Below are positions 43,880-54,905 of a stretch of 64,000 nt of DNA, piece after piece. Origin of the DNA: Chlorocebus sabaeus. Taxonomy: Eukaryota; Chordata; Mammalia; Primates; Cercopithecidae. Position numbers and translations under genes: made by a program. The stretch covers positions 91,075,137-91,139,136 of the forward strand of contig NC_132923.1 of assembly GCF_047675955.1 (NCBI RefSeq). The letters are read 5' to 3'. Position 1 is the first letter of the stretch. Each line of letters opens with the position of its first letter. The notes under the pieces were generated by a model. That model was not told the origin of the DNA. It was given only the letters and a program-made list of their open reading frames with translations, and did not search any database.

Positions 43880-44030
43880 TATTTTAGACAGGGTCTTGCT
43901 GTCACCCAGGCTTGAGTGCAGTGAGTGACCATAGTTCACTGTGATGTCAAACTCCTGGCCCCAAGCCATCTTCCAGCTTTGGCCTCCCAAAGAGCTGGGA
44001 TTACTGGTGAGGGTCACTGTACCCAGTCTG
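43880..44030 (-). mobile_element. Alu monomer (old)
   Basis: Antisense single arm with (TTAG)n tail; TSD 'ttaattgaatttag' / 'ttaattgaatttaa'. Confidence 0.8.
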
Positions 44031-44237
44031 TTTAATTGAATTTAATCAAACTTTTAGACCAAACTTCTAATTTACAGAAAACACAAAGAACAGGTAAATT
44101 ATATCACTAAAAAACAAATAAGACAAATTGAGAATATAGGACATTCACAAGATAACTGATGTAATCTGTCCTCAAGGAATTGACATCATGAGATAAAATA
44201 AAAGGTAGAACTGTTCTAGATTAAAATACACTAATAT

Positions 44238-44482
44238 GCCCAGGCAAGGTGGCTCACACCTGTAACCCCAGCACTTTGGGAGGCCGAGGTGGACAGATCA
44301 CCTGAGGTCAGGAGTTCGAGACCAGCCTGATCAACAAGGCGAAATCCCATGCTGGGACTCAGCAGGCTGAGGCAGGAGAATAGCTTGAGCCCTGCAGAGA
44401 TTGCAGTGAGCCGAGATCGTGCCACTGCACTCCAGCCTGGGCGACAAAGGAGACTACATCTGAAAAAAAAAAAAAAAAAAAA
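44238..44482 (+). mobile_element. Alu with internal deletion
   Basis: 'gcgaaatcccatgctgggac' joins the left arm directly to the right arm, losing about 50 bp of linker. 44031-44237 is unclassified. Confidence 0.9.
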
Positions 44483-44780
44483 GGCCAAGCATGGTGGCTC
44501 ATGCCTCTAATCCCAGAACTTTGGGAGGCAGAGGCTGGTGTATCACTTGAGGCCAGGAGTTCAAGGCCAGCCTGGCCATCATGGTGAAACTCTGCCTCCA
44601 CTAAAAATACAAAAATTAGCCGGGCACGACGGCTTGGGCCTATAATCCCAGCTACTCAGGAGACCGACGCACGAGAATTGTTTAAGCCTGTGGGGCAGAG
44701 GTTGCAGTGAGCCAGACTGCACCACAGCACTCCAGCCTGGATTATAGAGTGAGACTCCACATAAACAAAAACAAAAATAT
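44483..44780 (+). mobile_element. Alu (S-type)
   Basis: Starts right after the A-tail of the previous copy and ends 'ataaacaaaaacaaaaat'. Confidence 0.92.
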
Positions 44781-45248
44781 TAATGAGGTAAAACTAAACC
44801 AAATGAATGAACTTTAATGGGATACTGGTTTGACAAAACAAAAACTGCTATAAGAGACATTGTTTTAATAACTTTCCGATATGAGCATAACATCAGTGTA
44901 ATGTTAGTCTCATACATGGAGTTGGGATGTATTTCTTCTTTAACTTTTTGGAATACTTCATGTATTGTTTGTGAATTAGTATTATTTCTTCCTTAAATGT
45001 TTGGTAGAATTAATCAGTGAAGACATTTTGGATGGGCATTTCCTTCATGGGAGGGTTTTTAACCAAATGTTGGTGTTCTTTAATAGATACATGACTCTCC
45101 AGGCCATATGTTTCTTATTAAGTGAGCCTTGGTAGTTTATGTATTTCAAAAGATGTATGCATTTCATCTAAGTTGGTGAATTTTTTGACATAAAGTTCTT
45201 CATGTTATTCCCTTATTATGGTTGTAATGTCTATGGGACATTGTAGAG

Positions 45249-45255
45249 ATGTCTC

Positions 45256-45281
<26 letters not shown>
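45249..45281. repeat. (TC)n microsatellite
   Basis: TC run between L1M sequence and an Alu T-tract. Confidence 0.85.
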
Positions 45282-45287
<6 letters not shown>

Positions 45288-45575
45288 TTTTCTTTGCTTT
45301 TTGAGACAGAGTCTCCCTCTGTTACCCAGGCTGGAGCATAGTAATGCAATCATACCTCACTGTAGGCTTGACACTTCTGGGCTCAAGCGATTCTCCTCCA
45401 TCAGCCTCCCAAATACCAAATAGCTGGGACCACAGGCAGGAGCCACAATGTCTGGCTAACTTTTAGAAAAAATTTTCACAGAGGCAAGGTTTTTGTATAT
45501 TGCCCGGGTTGGTCTCAAACTTCTTGGATTCCCAAAGTGTTGGGATTATAGGCATGAGCCACTGCATGCCTGGCC
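45282..45575 (-). mobile_element. AluJ
   Basis: Diverged; 'ccaaataccaaatagctggg' shows a 9-bp echo. Confidence 0.88.
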
Positions 45576-45616
45576 CCTTTTCCTAATTTCTTCAGGTGGA
45601 AGCTTTGGTCATTGAT

Positions 45617-45922
45617 TTTTTTTTTTTTTTTTTTTTTTGAGATGGAATCTCACTCTGTCGCCCAGGCTGGAGTGCAGTGGTGCGATCTTGGCTCACTGCA
45701 AGTTCCACCTCCTGGGTTCACGCCATTCTCCCGCCTCAGCCTCCCGAGTAGCTGGGACTACAGGCGCCCGCCACCATGCACAGCTAATTTTGTTTTTGTA
45801 TTTCTAGTAGAGATGGGTTTCACTGTGATAGCCAGGATGGTCTTGATCTCCTGGCCTTGTGATCTGCCTGCCTCGGCCTCCCAAAGTGCTGGGATTACAT
45901 GCATGAGCCACCGCACCCAACC
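45617..45922 (-). mobile_element. AluY
   Basis: T22 run; inserted in the L1M at 'ggtcattgattt'. Confidence 0.92.
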
Positions 45923-46049
45923 ACATTTTCTTTTTTTCTAACATACACATTTCATGCTATAAACTTCCCTATGGACTGCTTTAGCTATATCTCACACATG
46001 TCGATATGTTGTTTTCATTTTCATTAAGACCAAATTACTTTCCAATTTC

Positions 46050-46388
46050 TATTTTTTTTTTTTTTTTTAAAGATAGGGTCTTGCTCTGTCACCTAGGCTA
46101 CAGTGCAGTGTCACAATCACAGCTCACTGCAGCCTTGAACTCCTGGTCTCAAGCAATCCTCTCACCTCAGCCTCTGGAGTAACTGGGACTGTAGGTGTGC
46201 ACCATCATGCCCAGATCATTTATTTTTATTTTTATTTTTTAAAAAATAAGAAAATTTGTAATGGTGGGGTTGGGAGGGGGATCTTGCTATGTTGCCCAGA
46301 CTGGTCTTAAACTCCTGGTCTCAAGTGATCCTCCTGCCTTGACCTCCCAAAATGTTAAGATTATAGGCATGAGCCACCTCTTCTGGCC
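46050..46388 (-). mobile_element. AluJ
   Basis: Diverged copy with 'atttatttttatttttattt' expanding the middle linker. Confidence 0.88.
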
Positions 46389-46428
46389 TAATTTCTTTTT
46401 TGAGTTCCTCTTTGAATCAGAATTTCTT

Positions 46429-46760
46429 TTTTTTTTTTTTTTTTTTTTTTTTTTGTTCTGTTTCTTAGAGACAAGCTCTCTTTCTCTCACCCAGACTGGA
46501 GTGCATTGGCAGGATCATAGTTCACTATAACCTTGAATTCTGGGCTCAAGTGATCCTCCTGCCTCAGCCTCTGAAGTACGTAGGACTACAGGTGCATGCC
46601 ACAATGCATGGCTTTTTTTTCTTCTTCTTCTTTTTTTTTAATGGAGACAGGAGTCTTGCTACATTTCTCAGGCTAGTCTTGAACTCCTGGCCTTAAGCGA
46701 TACTCCCACTTCAGCCTCCCAAACTGCTCAAATTACAGGCATAAGACACCACACCCAGCT
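46429..46760 (-). mobile_element. AluJ
   Basis: T26 tract, diverged; second poly-pyrimidine stretch 'cttcttcttc' in the linker. Confidence 0.86.
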
Positions 46761-47459
46761 TCATGTGTCACTTAGAAGCATCTTACTTAGTTAAATAGTA
46801 GGGGATTTTCCAGACACTCTTCTGCTCTCACACCACAACAACCATCAACACAGAAGACTTCTGTGACCAAATGTGTGAGGGAGGGTTTCCCCCCACCAGC
46901 AAGCAAGCTATCAACTCTTCAGTGGCCACCAACTGGGTGTCCTCCAATTCATTTCTGACACTATCTACCTGGAGTCCCCGAAACTGCTCCCTGCTTCAGA
47001 TCCTAGTCACAAGTTTGGGCCTCTGGAACTTCTGACTGACTGGCTTCAAGTTAGGGTTCCCACATCTCCTTCTTTGGGTTCAATTAATTTGCTAAAACAG
47101 CTCACAGGACTCAGGGAAACACTTGTGTTTACTGGTTTATTATAAAGGATATTATGAAGGAAGAGATGCATAGGGTGAGGTATGGGGGAAAGGGCACAGA
47201 GCTTTCATGCCCTCCCTGGGCACGCCACTGTTCAGGAGCCTCCACGTGTTCAGCTATTCAAAAGCTCTCTGAACCCTGTCCTTTGGGTTTTTATGGAGGC
47301 TTCATTACATAGGTGTGGTTGACAACCATGTAGCAATGTGATTGGACAAAAAAAGTATAATCTAAACCTAGCAAGGCCTGTCTGTTTAGATTCTTCTTGG
47401 CCTCCCTGTGAAGCATTCCTTCCTCCAGAGTATGGGGAGGACGCTTTCTAAAATGAGAG

Positions 47460-47461
<2 letters not shown>

Positions 47462-47493
<32 letters not shown>

Positions 47494-47776
47494 AGACGGA
47501 GTCTTGCTCTGTCACCCAGGCTGGAGTGCAGTGGCCGGATCTCAGCTCACTGCAAGCTCCGCTTCCCGGGTCTACGCCATTCTCCTGCCTCAGCCTCCCG
47601 AGTAGCTGGGACTACAGGCGCCCACCACCTCGCCCGGCTAGTTTTTTGTATTTTTTTAGTAGAGACGGGGTTTCACCGTGTTAGTCAGGCTGGTCTCGAT
47701 CTCCTGACCTTGTGATCCGCCCGTCTCGGCCTCCCAAAGTGCTGGGATTACAGGCTTGAGCCACCGCGCCCGGCCT
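47462..47776 (-). mobile_element. Cercopithecid-type AluY, 15-bp TSD
   Basis: T32 tract; 'gtggccggatctcagctc' and 'ccacctcgcccggctagttt'. TSD 'aaaatgagagtctt' at 47448 and 47777. One of the youngest inserts here. Confidence 0.94.
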
Positions 47777-47900
47777 AAAATGAGAGTCTTAAGACCCACA
47801 ATCAGATTATAGTCTCGGCAGGTGAAAAGAGAAGGGAGAGGGTCAGAGAGAGAGATTCTGCATACTGTTACAAGGGCTATGGAAGTTAATAGCCGGGAAC

Positions 47901-47988
47901 TATGGATGAAAACCTGTATATATATTCAGCAGGGTACTAAAATATATATATATATACACACACACATATATATAGGTTTTCATCCATA
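47901..47988. repeat. 15-bp perfect inverted repeat around TA/CA repeats
   Basis: Arms tatggatgaaaacct (47901-47915) and aggttttcatccata (47974-47988); the loop contains (TA)n(CA)n(TA)n. Confidence 0.9.
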
Positions 47989-48036
47989 TATAAATTTATT
48001 TGAATGTCACAATCTTAAATTTAACATTATTTGTAT

Positions 48037-48285
48037 GGCCAGGCATGGTAGCTCATACCTATAATCCCAGCACTTGGGAAGCCCAAGGAGGGTGGATCAC
48101 TTGAGGCCAGGAGTTCGAGGCCAGGAATTCAAGACCAGTGTGGCTAACATGGCAAAATCCTGTCTCTACTAAAAATGCAAAAATTAGCCAGGTGTGGTGG
48201 CATGCGCCTGTAATCCCAGCTACTTGAGAACCTGAGCACAAAAATCACCTGAATCTGGCAGATGGAGGTTGTAGTGAGCTGTATT
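48037..48285 (+). mobile_element. Alu, 3'-truncated
   Basis: Ends at 'gttgtagtgagctgta' without tail; 'gaggccaggagttcgaggcc' shows a small duplication. Confidence 0.88.
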
Positions 48286-48795
48286 TGTGCTGAAAGAACA
48301 CATTTTTTATATGAATCCTTTTACGTTTATTGTGACTTGTTTAAAAGCCCAGAATAATATAATCTATCTTAGTGAATATTGTATCTGTACTAGAAAATAG
48401 TATCTATTCCTGATATTGGTTATAGAGTTCTATAAATGTCAATTAGGTCAAGTGGTTGATAATGTTCAAGGCTTCTGCAGGATACACATGCCATTAAGGT
48501 CGGAGACAATGAGAACTGACACAGATTTCAGTCCATATTTGTGGGTTCCAACTGTGCCCGTGGCTATTATTTTTCCAGCCGTTTTACTGTCTATTTCATT
48601 TCGGATAATTTCTATTGCTATGCTTTCAGGTTAACCGATCTGCAGTATTTAATCTTCTGTAAATCTCATTCAATATATTTTTAATTTCTTTTTTTTACCT
48701 CTAGAAGTTTTATTTGGGATTTACAAAATATCTTCCAGGTTTCTCTTTAGCATGCATATGCTTCCTTTTACTTTCTTTCTTCTTATTATTTTTTT

Positions 48796-49085
48796 TTTTC
48801 AAGAGACAAAATCTTGTTCTGTTGCTCAGGCTGGAGTGCCGTGGGGTAATCTCCACTCACCAAAATCTCTGCCTCCTGGGTTCAAATGATTCTCCTGCCT
48901 CAGCCTCCCAAGTAGCTGGGACTACAGGCATTCATCACCACAACCGGCTAAGTTTTGTATTTTTCAGTAGAGACGGGGTTTCACCATGTTGCCCAGGCTG
49001 GTCTTGAACTCCTGTCCCCAGGTGATCCGCTAATCTCAGCCTCCCAAAGTCCTGGGATTACAGGCATGGGCCACTGTGCCCAGCC
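48796..49085 (-). mobile_element. Alu (S-type)
   Basis: Inserted in the L1M 5' region; tail 'ttattatttttttttttc'. Confidence 0.92.
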
Positions 49086-49996
49086 TACTTTCTTAAACAT
49101 ATGAAATGCAGTTGGAACAAATTATTTTAATGTCCTTGTCTTATTTCTATCACTCATTTGATTTCTGGATCTGTTGTCTACTGATGGATGTTTCTCCTCA
49201 TTATAGGTTATATTCTTTGCATGTCTGATTGTTTTGGTATTAGATGCCTTACATTATCAATTGTTAGGTGCTAGATATTTTTATATTCCTGTAAATATTC
49301 TTGAGCTTTGTTCCAGGAAACAGTTTGATCATCCAAGACTTGCTTTTAAGCTCTGTTCAATGGAATCAGTGTAGCAGTTAGTCTATAGCTAATTTTGCTA
49401 CTCCACTAAAGTACTACTGAAGAGTACTGAGCATAGTACTCTACCTGATGACCTACTCTGCCTCTTGGGAGCATTAACTATTTCTGGCGTATACGAAGAT
49501 AGGATTTTTTCCTGTCTGCTTTCCCAAGATTTGGATAGTTTTCTCACACCCTTGTACTGATCGGTATCCAGCAGAACACAGGAGGGGAACCTTCTGCAAA
49601 CCTCAGAGTGCTCCCTCTGTCCAGCTCTCTCTTCTGTGTGCTGCTCTCTCCTCTCTGGTACTTTGCCCTAAAAATTTGATCCACCTTGGCCTTCTCAAAT
49701 TCCCAGCTCTCTCTCCTCAACTCAGGGAGAATGCTGAACTCTGTTTTTCTTGCTCCTTGAACTGTGGCCAGGAAATTCTCTCCATGCAGTAAGTTGGGGC
49801 AACCATAGGGCTCACCTCATTTGTTTCCCTTATATCAGGGATCACCCTCTTGTGCCCTGTTTCCCAGCATTTGAAAAATGTTTCCTCAAATATTCTGTCC
49901 AGTGTTTTGGTGTTTTATGTCAGAGGGTAAATTGCAGTCGGAAGTGAAAGTATGTGGGGGAATACTTCCAGAGTATGTAAATATCTGTTCTCCAAT

Positions 49997-50314
49997 ATAT
50001 TTATTTATTTATTTATTTATTTTATTTTATTTTTTTGAGACGGAGTCTCTCTCTATTGCCCAGCCTGGAGTGCAGTGGTGTGATCTTGGCTCACAGCAAC
50101 CTCCCCTGGGTTCAAGAGATTCTCTTGCCTAAGCCTCCTGAGTAGCTGGGATTACAGGTGGGTGCCACCGTGCCTGGCTAATTTTTGTATTTTTAGTAAA
50201 GACGGGGTTTCACCATGTTGGCCAGACTGGTCTTGAACCCCTGACCACAGGTGATCTGCCCGCCTCAGCCTCCCAAATTGCTGGGATTACAGGCATGAGC
50301 CACCGTGCCTGGCC
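49997..50314 (-). mobile_element. Alu with (TTTA)n tail
   Basis: Tail of six TTTA units then TTTTA units at 49997-50036; right arm shortened at 'caacctcccctgggttcaag'. Confidence 0.92.
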
Positions 50315-50489
50315 CTATTTTTATTCAATGATTATAAGCATCCATTGATAACTCTTATTTATATTATTTATTGGTATCATGGTTGAAAAATAGTGATTTT
50401 CTGTCTATTATTTCTTCATTTGTTAGTTGGCCAGATACCACGAAAAATAGCTTTTCCTTTTTCCTCTATTATTTATGTATTTAAGTCTT

Positions 50490-51075
50490 TATAGTTAGTG
50501 TCTGGGACAGACCCTAGGGTCGTCTCCATGACCCCTGCCTCTCAGTGTTCACTGCCTTATGTGGTTCCCTCCCTTTGAGTCTGGGTGGGACCTTTGACTT
50601 TCTTCCAACCAATAGAACCCGGCAAAGGTAACTAAAGGTACGTGGTCCTCTGTATGTGATTATATTACATAAAATTCTAACTATCTTGCTAGGGGATTCT
50701 GTCTCTCCTTTGCTGGCCTGGAAGAAGCAAGATGCCATGTTATGTGCTGCCATAGGGCCACCTGGCAGAGCTGAGGGCAGCCTCCTGCTGACAGCCAGCA
50801 AGAAACAGGAGCCCTCAATCCCACAGCCTGCAAGGAACTCAATGCTGCCAACAACCACAAGTGATTGAAAGTGAATCCGTATCCAGTCGTGCCTCAGATG
50901 AGCTAGCGACCCTGGCAGACAAGCTGTTTATAGCTTTACGAGACCCTGAAACAGAGGACCAAGTTAAGGCATGCTAGGTAGGACTCCTGATTCACTGAGA
51001 TGCTAAAGATGTGTTGTTTTAGGCCATTATGTTTGTGGTATTATTGTTACATAGCGGTAGATAGCTAATAGCAGT
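50490..51075 (+). mobile_element. MaLR LTR (MLT1-like)
   Basis: 'ttccaaccaatagaacccgg', 'ctggcctggaagaagcaaga', 'gatgtgttgttttaggccat' and 'gtggtattattgttacatag' in the expected order. 50315-50489 and 51076-51237 are unclassified. Confidence 0.7.
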
Positions 51076-51237
51076 TAGTTATTCACATCTTTTAGTGTCA
51101 GGACTGAAAGGATTCATGGATTTTTTTCGAGTTATCTTTTTAAACTATAATATCCATTAAAGTCAAGTATAGAAAGGAACTGGATTTAGAATGATATCTT
51201 CATAGTACTATTTCACAAGATATTAAAGCAACTTCAT

Positions 51238-51588
51238 TTTTTTTTTATTGAGACAGGGTCTCACTCTGTCACCAAGGCTGGAGTGCAAGGGCTCAAACGT
51301 GGCTCACTGCAGCCTCTACCTCCTCAGCCCAAGTGATCCAAGGGCTCAAACATGGCTCCCTGCAACCTCTACCTCCTTGGCCCAAGCGATCCTCCCACCT
51401 CAGCCTCCCGAGTAGCTGGGACTACCACAAGCGCATGAGCCACCATGCCAGGCTAATTTTTGTATTTTTTGTAGAGATGGGGTTTCACTATGTTGACCAG
51501 GCTACTCTCTAAATCCTGAACTCAAGCATTCCACCACCTGAGCTTACTGAAGTGCTGGGAAGAGAAACGTGAACCACCATGCCCAGCC
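51238..51588 (-). mobile_element. Alu with 53-bp tandem duplication
   Basis: 'aagggctcaaac' starts at 51287 and at 51340, doubling the block up to 'gcccaag(t/c)gatcc'. Confidence 0.9.
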
Positions 51589-51601
51589 CCGTATTTTACT
51601 T

Positions 51602-51926
51602 TATTATTATTATTATTATTTTGACATGAAGTTTCACTCTGTCACCCATACTAGAGTGCAGTGGCATGATATCAGCTTACTGCAAACTCTGCCTTCCAGG
51701 TTCAAGCAATTCTTTTGCCTCAGCCTCATGAGTAGCTGGGATTACAGGTGTACGCCACCACACCCAGGTAATTTTTGTATTTTTAGTAGAGACAGGGTTT
51801 TGCCATGTTAGCCAGGCTGGTCTCAACTCCTGGGCTCAAGTGATCCATCTGCCTCAGCCTCCCAAAGTGCTGGGATTATAGGCGTGGGCCACCACACCCA
51901 CCCTGAGCCACTGCATCCACGCCCCA
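51602..51926 (-). mobile_element. Alu with (TTA)n tail
   Basis: Tail (TTA)6. Its 5' end is doubled: 'ggccaccacacccaccctga' is followed by 'gccactgcatccacgccc'. Confidence 0.88.
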
Positions 51927-51976
51927 TATTTTAATTTTATAGTTTATTTATAATTTATACAAAAATAAATATACAT

Positions 51977-52280
51977 GGCCAGGCTTGGTGGCTCACGTCT
52001 ATAATTCCAACACTTTGGGAGGCCAAGGAGGGCAGATCATTTCAGGTCAGGAGTTCAAGACCAGCATAGCCAACATGGTGAAACCCTATCTCTACTAAAA
52101 ATACAAAAAAGGTGAGCAGAGCGTGGTGGCATGCGCCTGTAATCCCAGCTACTTGGGAGGCTGAGGCACGAGAATCACTTGAACCCAGCAGGTGGAGGTT
52201 GCAGTGAGCCAAGATCGAGGCACTGTACTTGAGTCTGGGTATCAGAATGAGACCCTGTCTCAAAAAACAAACAAACAAAA
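51977..52280 (+). mobile_element. Alu (S-type)
   Basis: TSD 'aaaaataaatatacat' / 'aaaaataaatgtacat'. Confidence 0.93.
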
Positions 52281-52466
52281 ATAAATGTACATATATTTGG
52301 AAGGCACTTAATGTATTTTGCTGGTAGGGTGTATAATCAAACAGGCTGGCATGTACAGTCCTCTACATATACTTTTTTTTTGCCCAATTATCAAAAGCAT
52401 CCAAGTTTTTTACTCTATTTAGAACAGTTGTTCTCATCCCTAGCTACATATTAGAAACACTTGAGG

Positions 52467-52468
<2 letters not shown>

Positions 52469-52510
<42 letters not shown>
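52469..52510. repeat. (CA)n(TA)n microsatellite
   Basis: About sixteen CA then five TA units between MER5A and the Alu T-tract. Confidence 0.92.
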
Positions 52511-52512
<2 letters not shown>

Positions 52513-52802
52513 TTTTTTTTTTGGAGACAGAATCTTGCTCTGTCGCCCAGGCTGGATTGCAGTGGCGCAATCTCAGCTCACTGCAACTTCCGCCTCCCGG
52601 GTTCAAGCAATTCTTCTGCCTCAGCCTCCGGAGTAGCTGCGACTATAGGCATGTGCCACCATGCCTGGCTAAATTTTGTATATTTAATAGAGATGGGTTT
52701 CACCATATTGGCCAGGCTGGTCTCGAACTCCTGACCTCATGATCTGCCTGCCTCGGCCTCCCAAAGTGCTGGGATTACAGGCGTGAGCCACCACACCCGT
52801 CT
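52511..52802 (-). mobile_element. Alu (S-type) in MER5A
   Basis: Antisense copy; ends 'gccaccacacccgtct'. 52943-53194 is unclassified. Confidence 0.92.
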
Positions 52803-53196
52803 AAGGATTTTATTTTTGTGACAGTGAGAAGCGTGTGCCCTACCCTAAATGAATTTAGTCGGTATCTCTGGGGGTCAGGCATGGTATTGTTTCCATAACT
52901 CCTCCGGTGATTCTAATGGGTGGCCAGGGTTGAGAATTACTGACTTTGAAATAGACAATTAATTATCTTTGGAAAGTACTCGGTGAAAAAAAGACCCAGT
53001 TGGAAACACATACTGTTTGGGGTGTGATTCACTCAACCCAACTCCCGGAAGCCCTGAAACCGACCCCTAGAGGAAATATAATCCAGATCACAAGATGTCC
53101 AGCCAGCATTCACTTCTCTCCTCTTTACTAAAATAAAGCTGTAAATATTAAGTAAAGATAAAAATCAACACACGTTTTAGATGCAAAATGGCCTTG

Positions 53197-53482
53197 TTTT
53201 TTTTGAGACGAAGTCTCGCTCTGTCTCCCAGGCTGGAGTGCCCTGGAGCGATCTCAGCTCACCACAACTTCTCAAGCGATTCTCCTGCCTAGGTTCAAGC
53301 GATTCTCCTGCCTCAACCTCCCAAATAGCTGGGATAGCAGGTACCCACCTACTTGGGAGGCCGAGGCAGGAGGATCTTGAACCCAGGAGGTGGAGGTTGT
53401 GGTGAGCCGAAATCGTGCCACTGTACTCCAGCCTGGGCAACAGAGAGAGACTCCGTCTCAGAATAAAATAAAATAAAATAAA
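53197..53482. mobile_element. Inverted Alu right-arm chimera
   Basis: 53197-53349 is an antisense right arm; at 53350 it switches to a sense right arm ('acttgggaggccgaggcagg') ending in '(aaaat)n'. Almost no spacer separates the arms. Confidence 0.88.
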
Positions 53483-53484
53483 CA

Positions 53485-53682
53485 AAAATTATCCTGGTGC
53501 AGAGGCATGTGCTTGTAGTCCCAACTGCTTGGGAGGCTGAGGCGGGAGGCTCCCTTGAGCCTAGAAATTTGAGGATATGTGACCTGTGATCGCGCCACTA
53601 CTCTCCAGCCTGGGCAAGAGAGTGAGGCCTCGTCTCTAAACAAAACCAAACAACAAACAACAACAACAACAACAAAACTAAG
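53485..53682 (+). mobile_element. Alu right arm with (CAA)n tail
   Basis: Starts 'aaaaattatcctggtgcaga', diverged; tail 'caacaacaacaacaacaa'. Confidence 0.8.
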
Positions 53683-53875
53683 CAGTAGTTACTCCATATA
53701 ATTTGCTGACTCTTGTTTCCTTCCTTTACTGTCTTCCTAAAGGAATGACTGAATTGTTTTCTATCTCCCCTGCATTTCAGGGTTATACATTTATTTGGCT
53801 AGCATCAGAATTTCTGCTTTGTTTTTGCCTCTGGTAATTCTACATCAATTTTTTTGTACAAACCTAAAAGCAGGC

Positions 53876-54062
53876 TTTTTATTTTTTATTTTTATTTTTA
53901 TTTTACTTTTTTTGAGATGGCATCTCGCTCTGTCGCCCAGGCTGGAGTGCAGTGGCACAATCTCGGCTCACTGCAACCTCCACCTCCCAGGTTAAAGCAA
54001 TTCTCGTGCCTCAGCCTCAAGAGTAGCTGGGACTACAGCTGCGCACCACCACACCCAGTTAA

Positions 54063-54103
<41 letters not shown>

Positions 54104-54227
54104 TTTTAGTAGAGACGGCGTTTCATCATGTTTGCCAGGCTGGTATCGAAATCCTGACCTCAGGTGATCTGCCTGGCTAAGCCTCCAAAAGTCCTGGGAT
54201 TACAGACGTGAGCCACCATGCCCAGCC
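53876..54227 (-). mobile_element. Alu with (GT)n in the linker
   Basis: (GT)18 at 54065-54101 replaces the usual linker. TSD 'aaagcaggctttt' at 53868 and 54228. Confidence 0.93.
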
Positions 54228-54285
54228 AAAGCAGGCTTTTAAATTAAATTGCCTTTCTTTCTTAACTCTCATTTCCAGCTCAAAC

Positions 54286-54574
54286 TTTTTTTTTTTTTTT
54301 TCCCCACTCTGTCGCCCAGGCTGGAGTGCAGTGGCTGGATCTCAGCTCACTGCAAGCTCCGCCTCCTGGGTTTACACCATTTTCCTGCCTCAGCCTCCTG
54401 AGCAGCTGGGACTACAGGCGCCCGCCACCTCACCCAGCTAGTTTTTTGTATTTTTTAGTAGAGACGGGGTTTCACTGGGTTAGCCAGGATGGTCTCGATC
54501 TCCTGACCTCGTGATCCGCCCGTCTCGGCCTCCCAAAGTGCTGGGATTACAGGCATGAGCCACCACGCCCGGCC
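54286..54574 (-). mobile_element. Cercopithecid-type AluY
   Basis: 'gtggctggatctcagctc' and 'ccacctcacccagctagttt'; the 'gagacggagtctcg' block after the T-run is replaced by 'cccc'. Confidence 0.9.
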
Positions 54575-54606
54575 ACTATTATTTTTAAGAAGAAATAAAA
54601 AGCATA

Positions 54607-54895
54607 GCCGGGCATGGTGGCTCATGCCTGTAATCCCAGCACTTTGGGAGGCCAAGGTAGGTGGATCATTTGAGGTCAAGAGTTCGAGACCAGTCTGGGC
54701 AACATGGCAAAACCCTGTCTCTACTAAATATTAAAAAATTAGCTAGGCATGGTGGCACATGCCTATAATCCCAGGTACTTGGGAAGCTAAGGCAGGAGAA
54801 CCGCTTGAACCAAGGAGATGGAGGTTGCAGGGAGCCAAGATCATGCCACTGCACTCCAGCCTGGGTGACAGAGTGAGACTGTCTCAAAACAAACA
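54607..54895 (+). mobile_element. Alu (S-type)
   Basis: Left TSD 'aagaagaaata' (54588); the same word follows the tail at 54896. Confidence 0.92.
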
Positions 54896-54905
54896 AGAAG
54901 AAATA

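Larger units (their letters stand above)
46835..48000 (-). mobile_element. ERV-type LTR inside L1M (unassigned)
   Basis: 'tggtttattataaaggatat' and 'tttgggtttttatggaggct' are familiar from a class of mammalian LTRs read in antisense. It separates two L1M ORF2 parts and is itself split by an AluY. Subfamily not named. Confidence 0.5.
44830..49975 (-). mobile_element. L1M, antisense, with internal loss
   Basis: From the left: reversed ORF2 ('ttaaatgtttggtagaatta' at 44993, 'atgctataaacttccctatg' at 45953), ORF2 again at 48290-48480 ('tctataaatgtcaattaggt'), then reversed L1M 5' region (48590-49970, 'atattcttgagctttgttcc' and 'cctcatttgtttccctta'). The part between ORF2 and the 5' region is missing. 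Interrupted by Alus and by an LTR-like block. Confidence 0.75.
52425..52942 (+). mobile_element. MER5A (hAT-Charlie MITE), split
   Basis: Terminal inverted repeats 'cagttgttctcatccctagc' and 'gggttgagaattactg'; the inner sequence 'atctctgggggtcaggcatg' resumes after an Alu and a (CA)n run. Confidence 0.85.
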
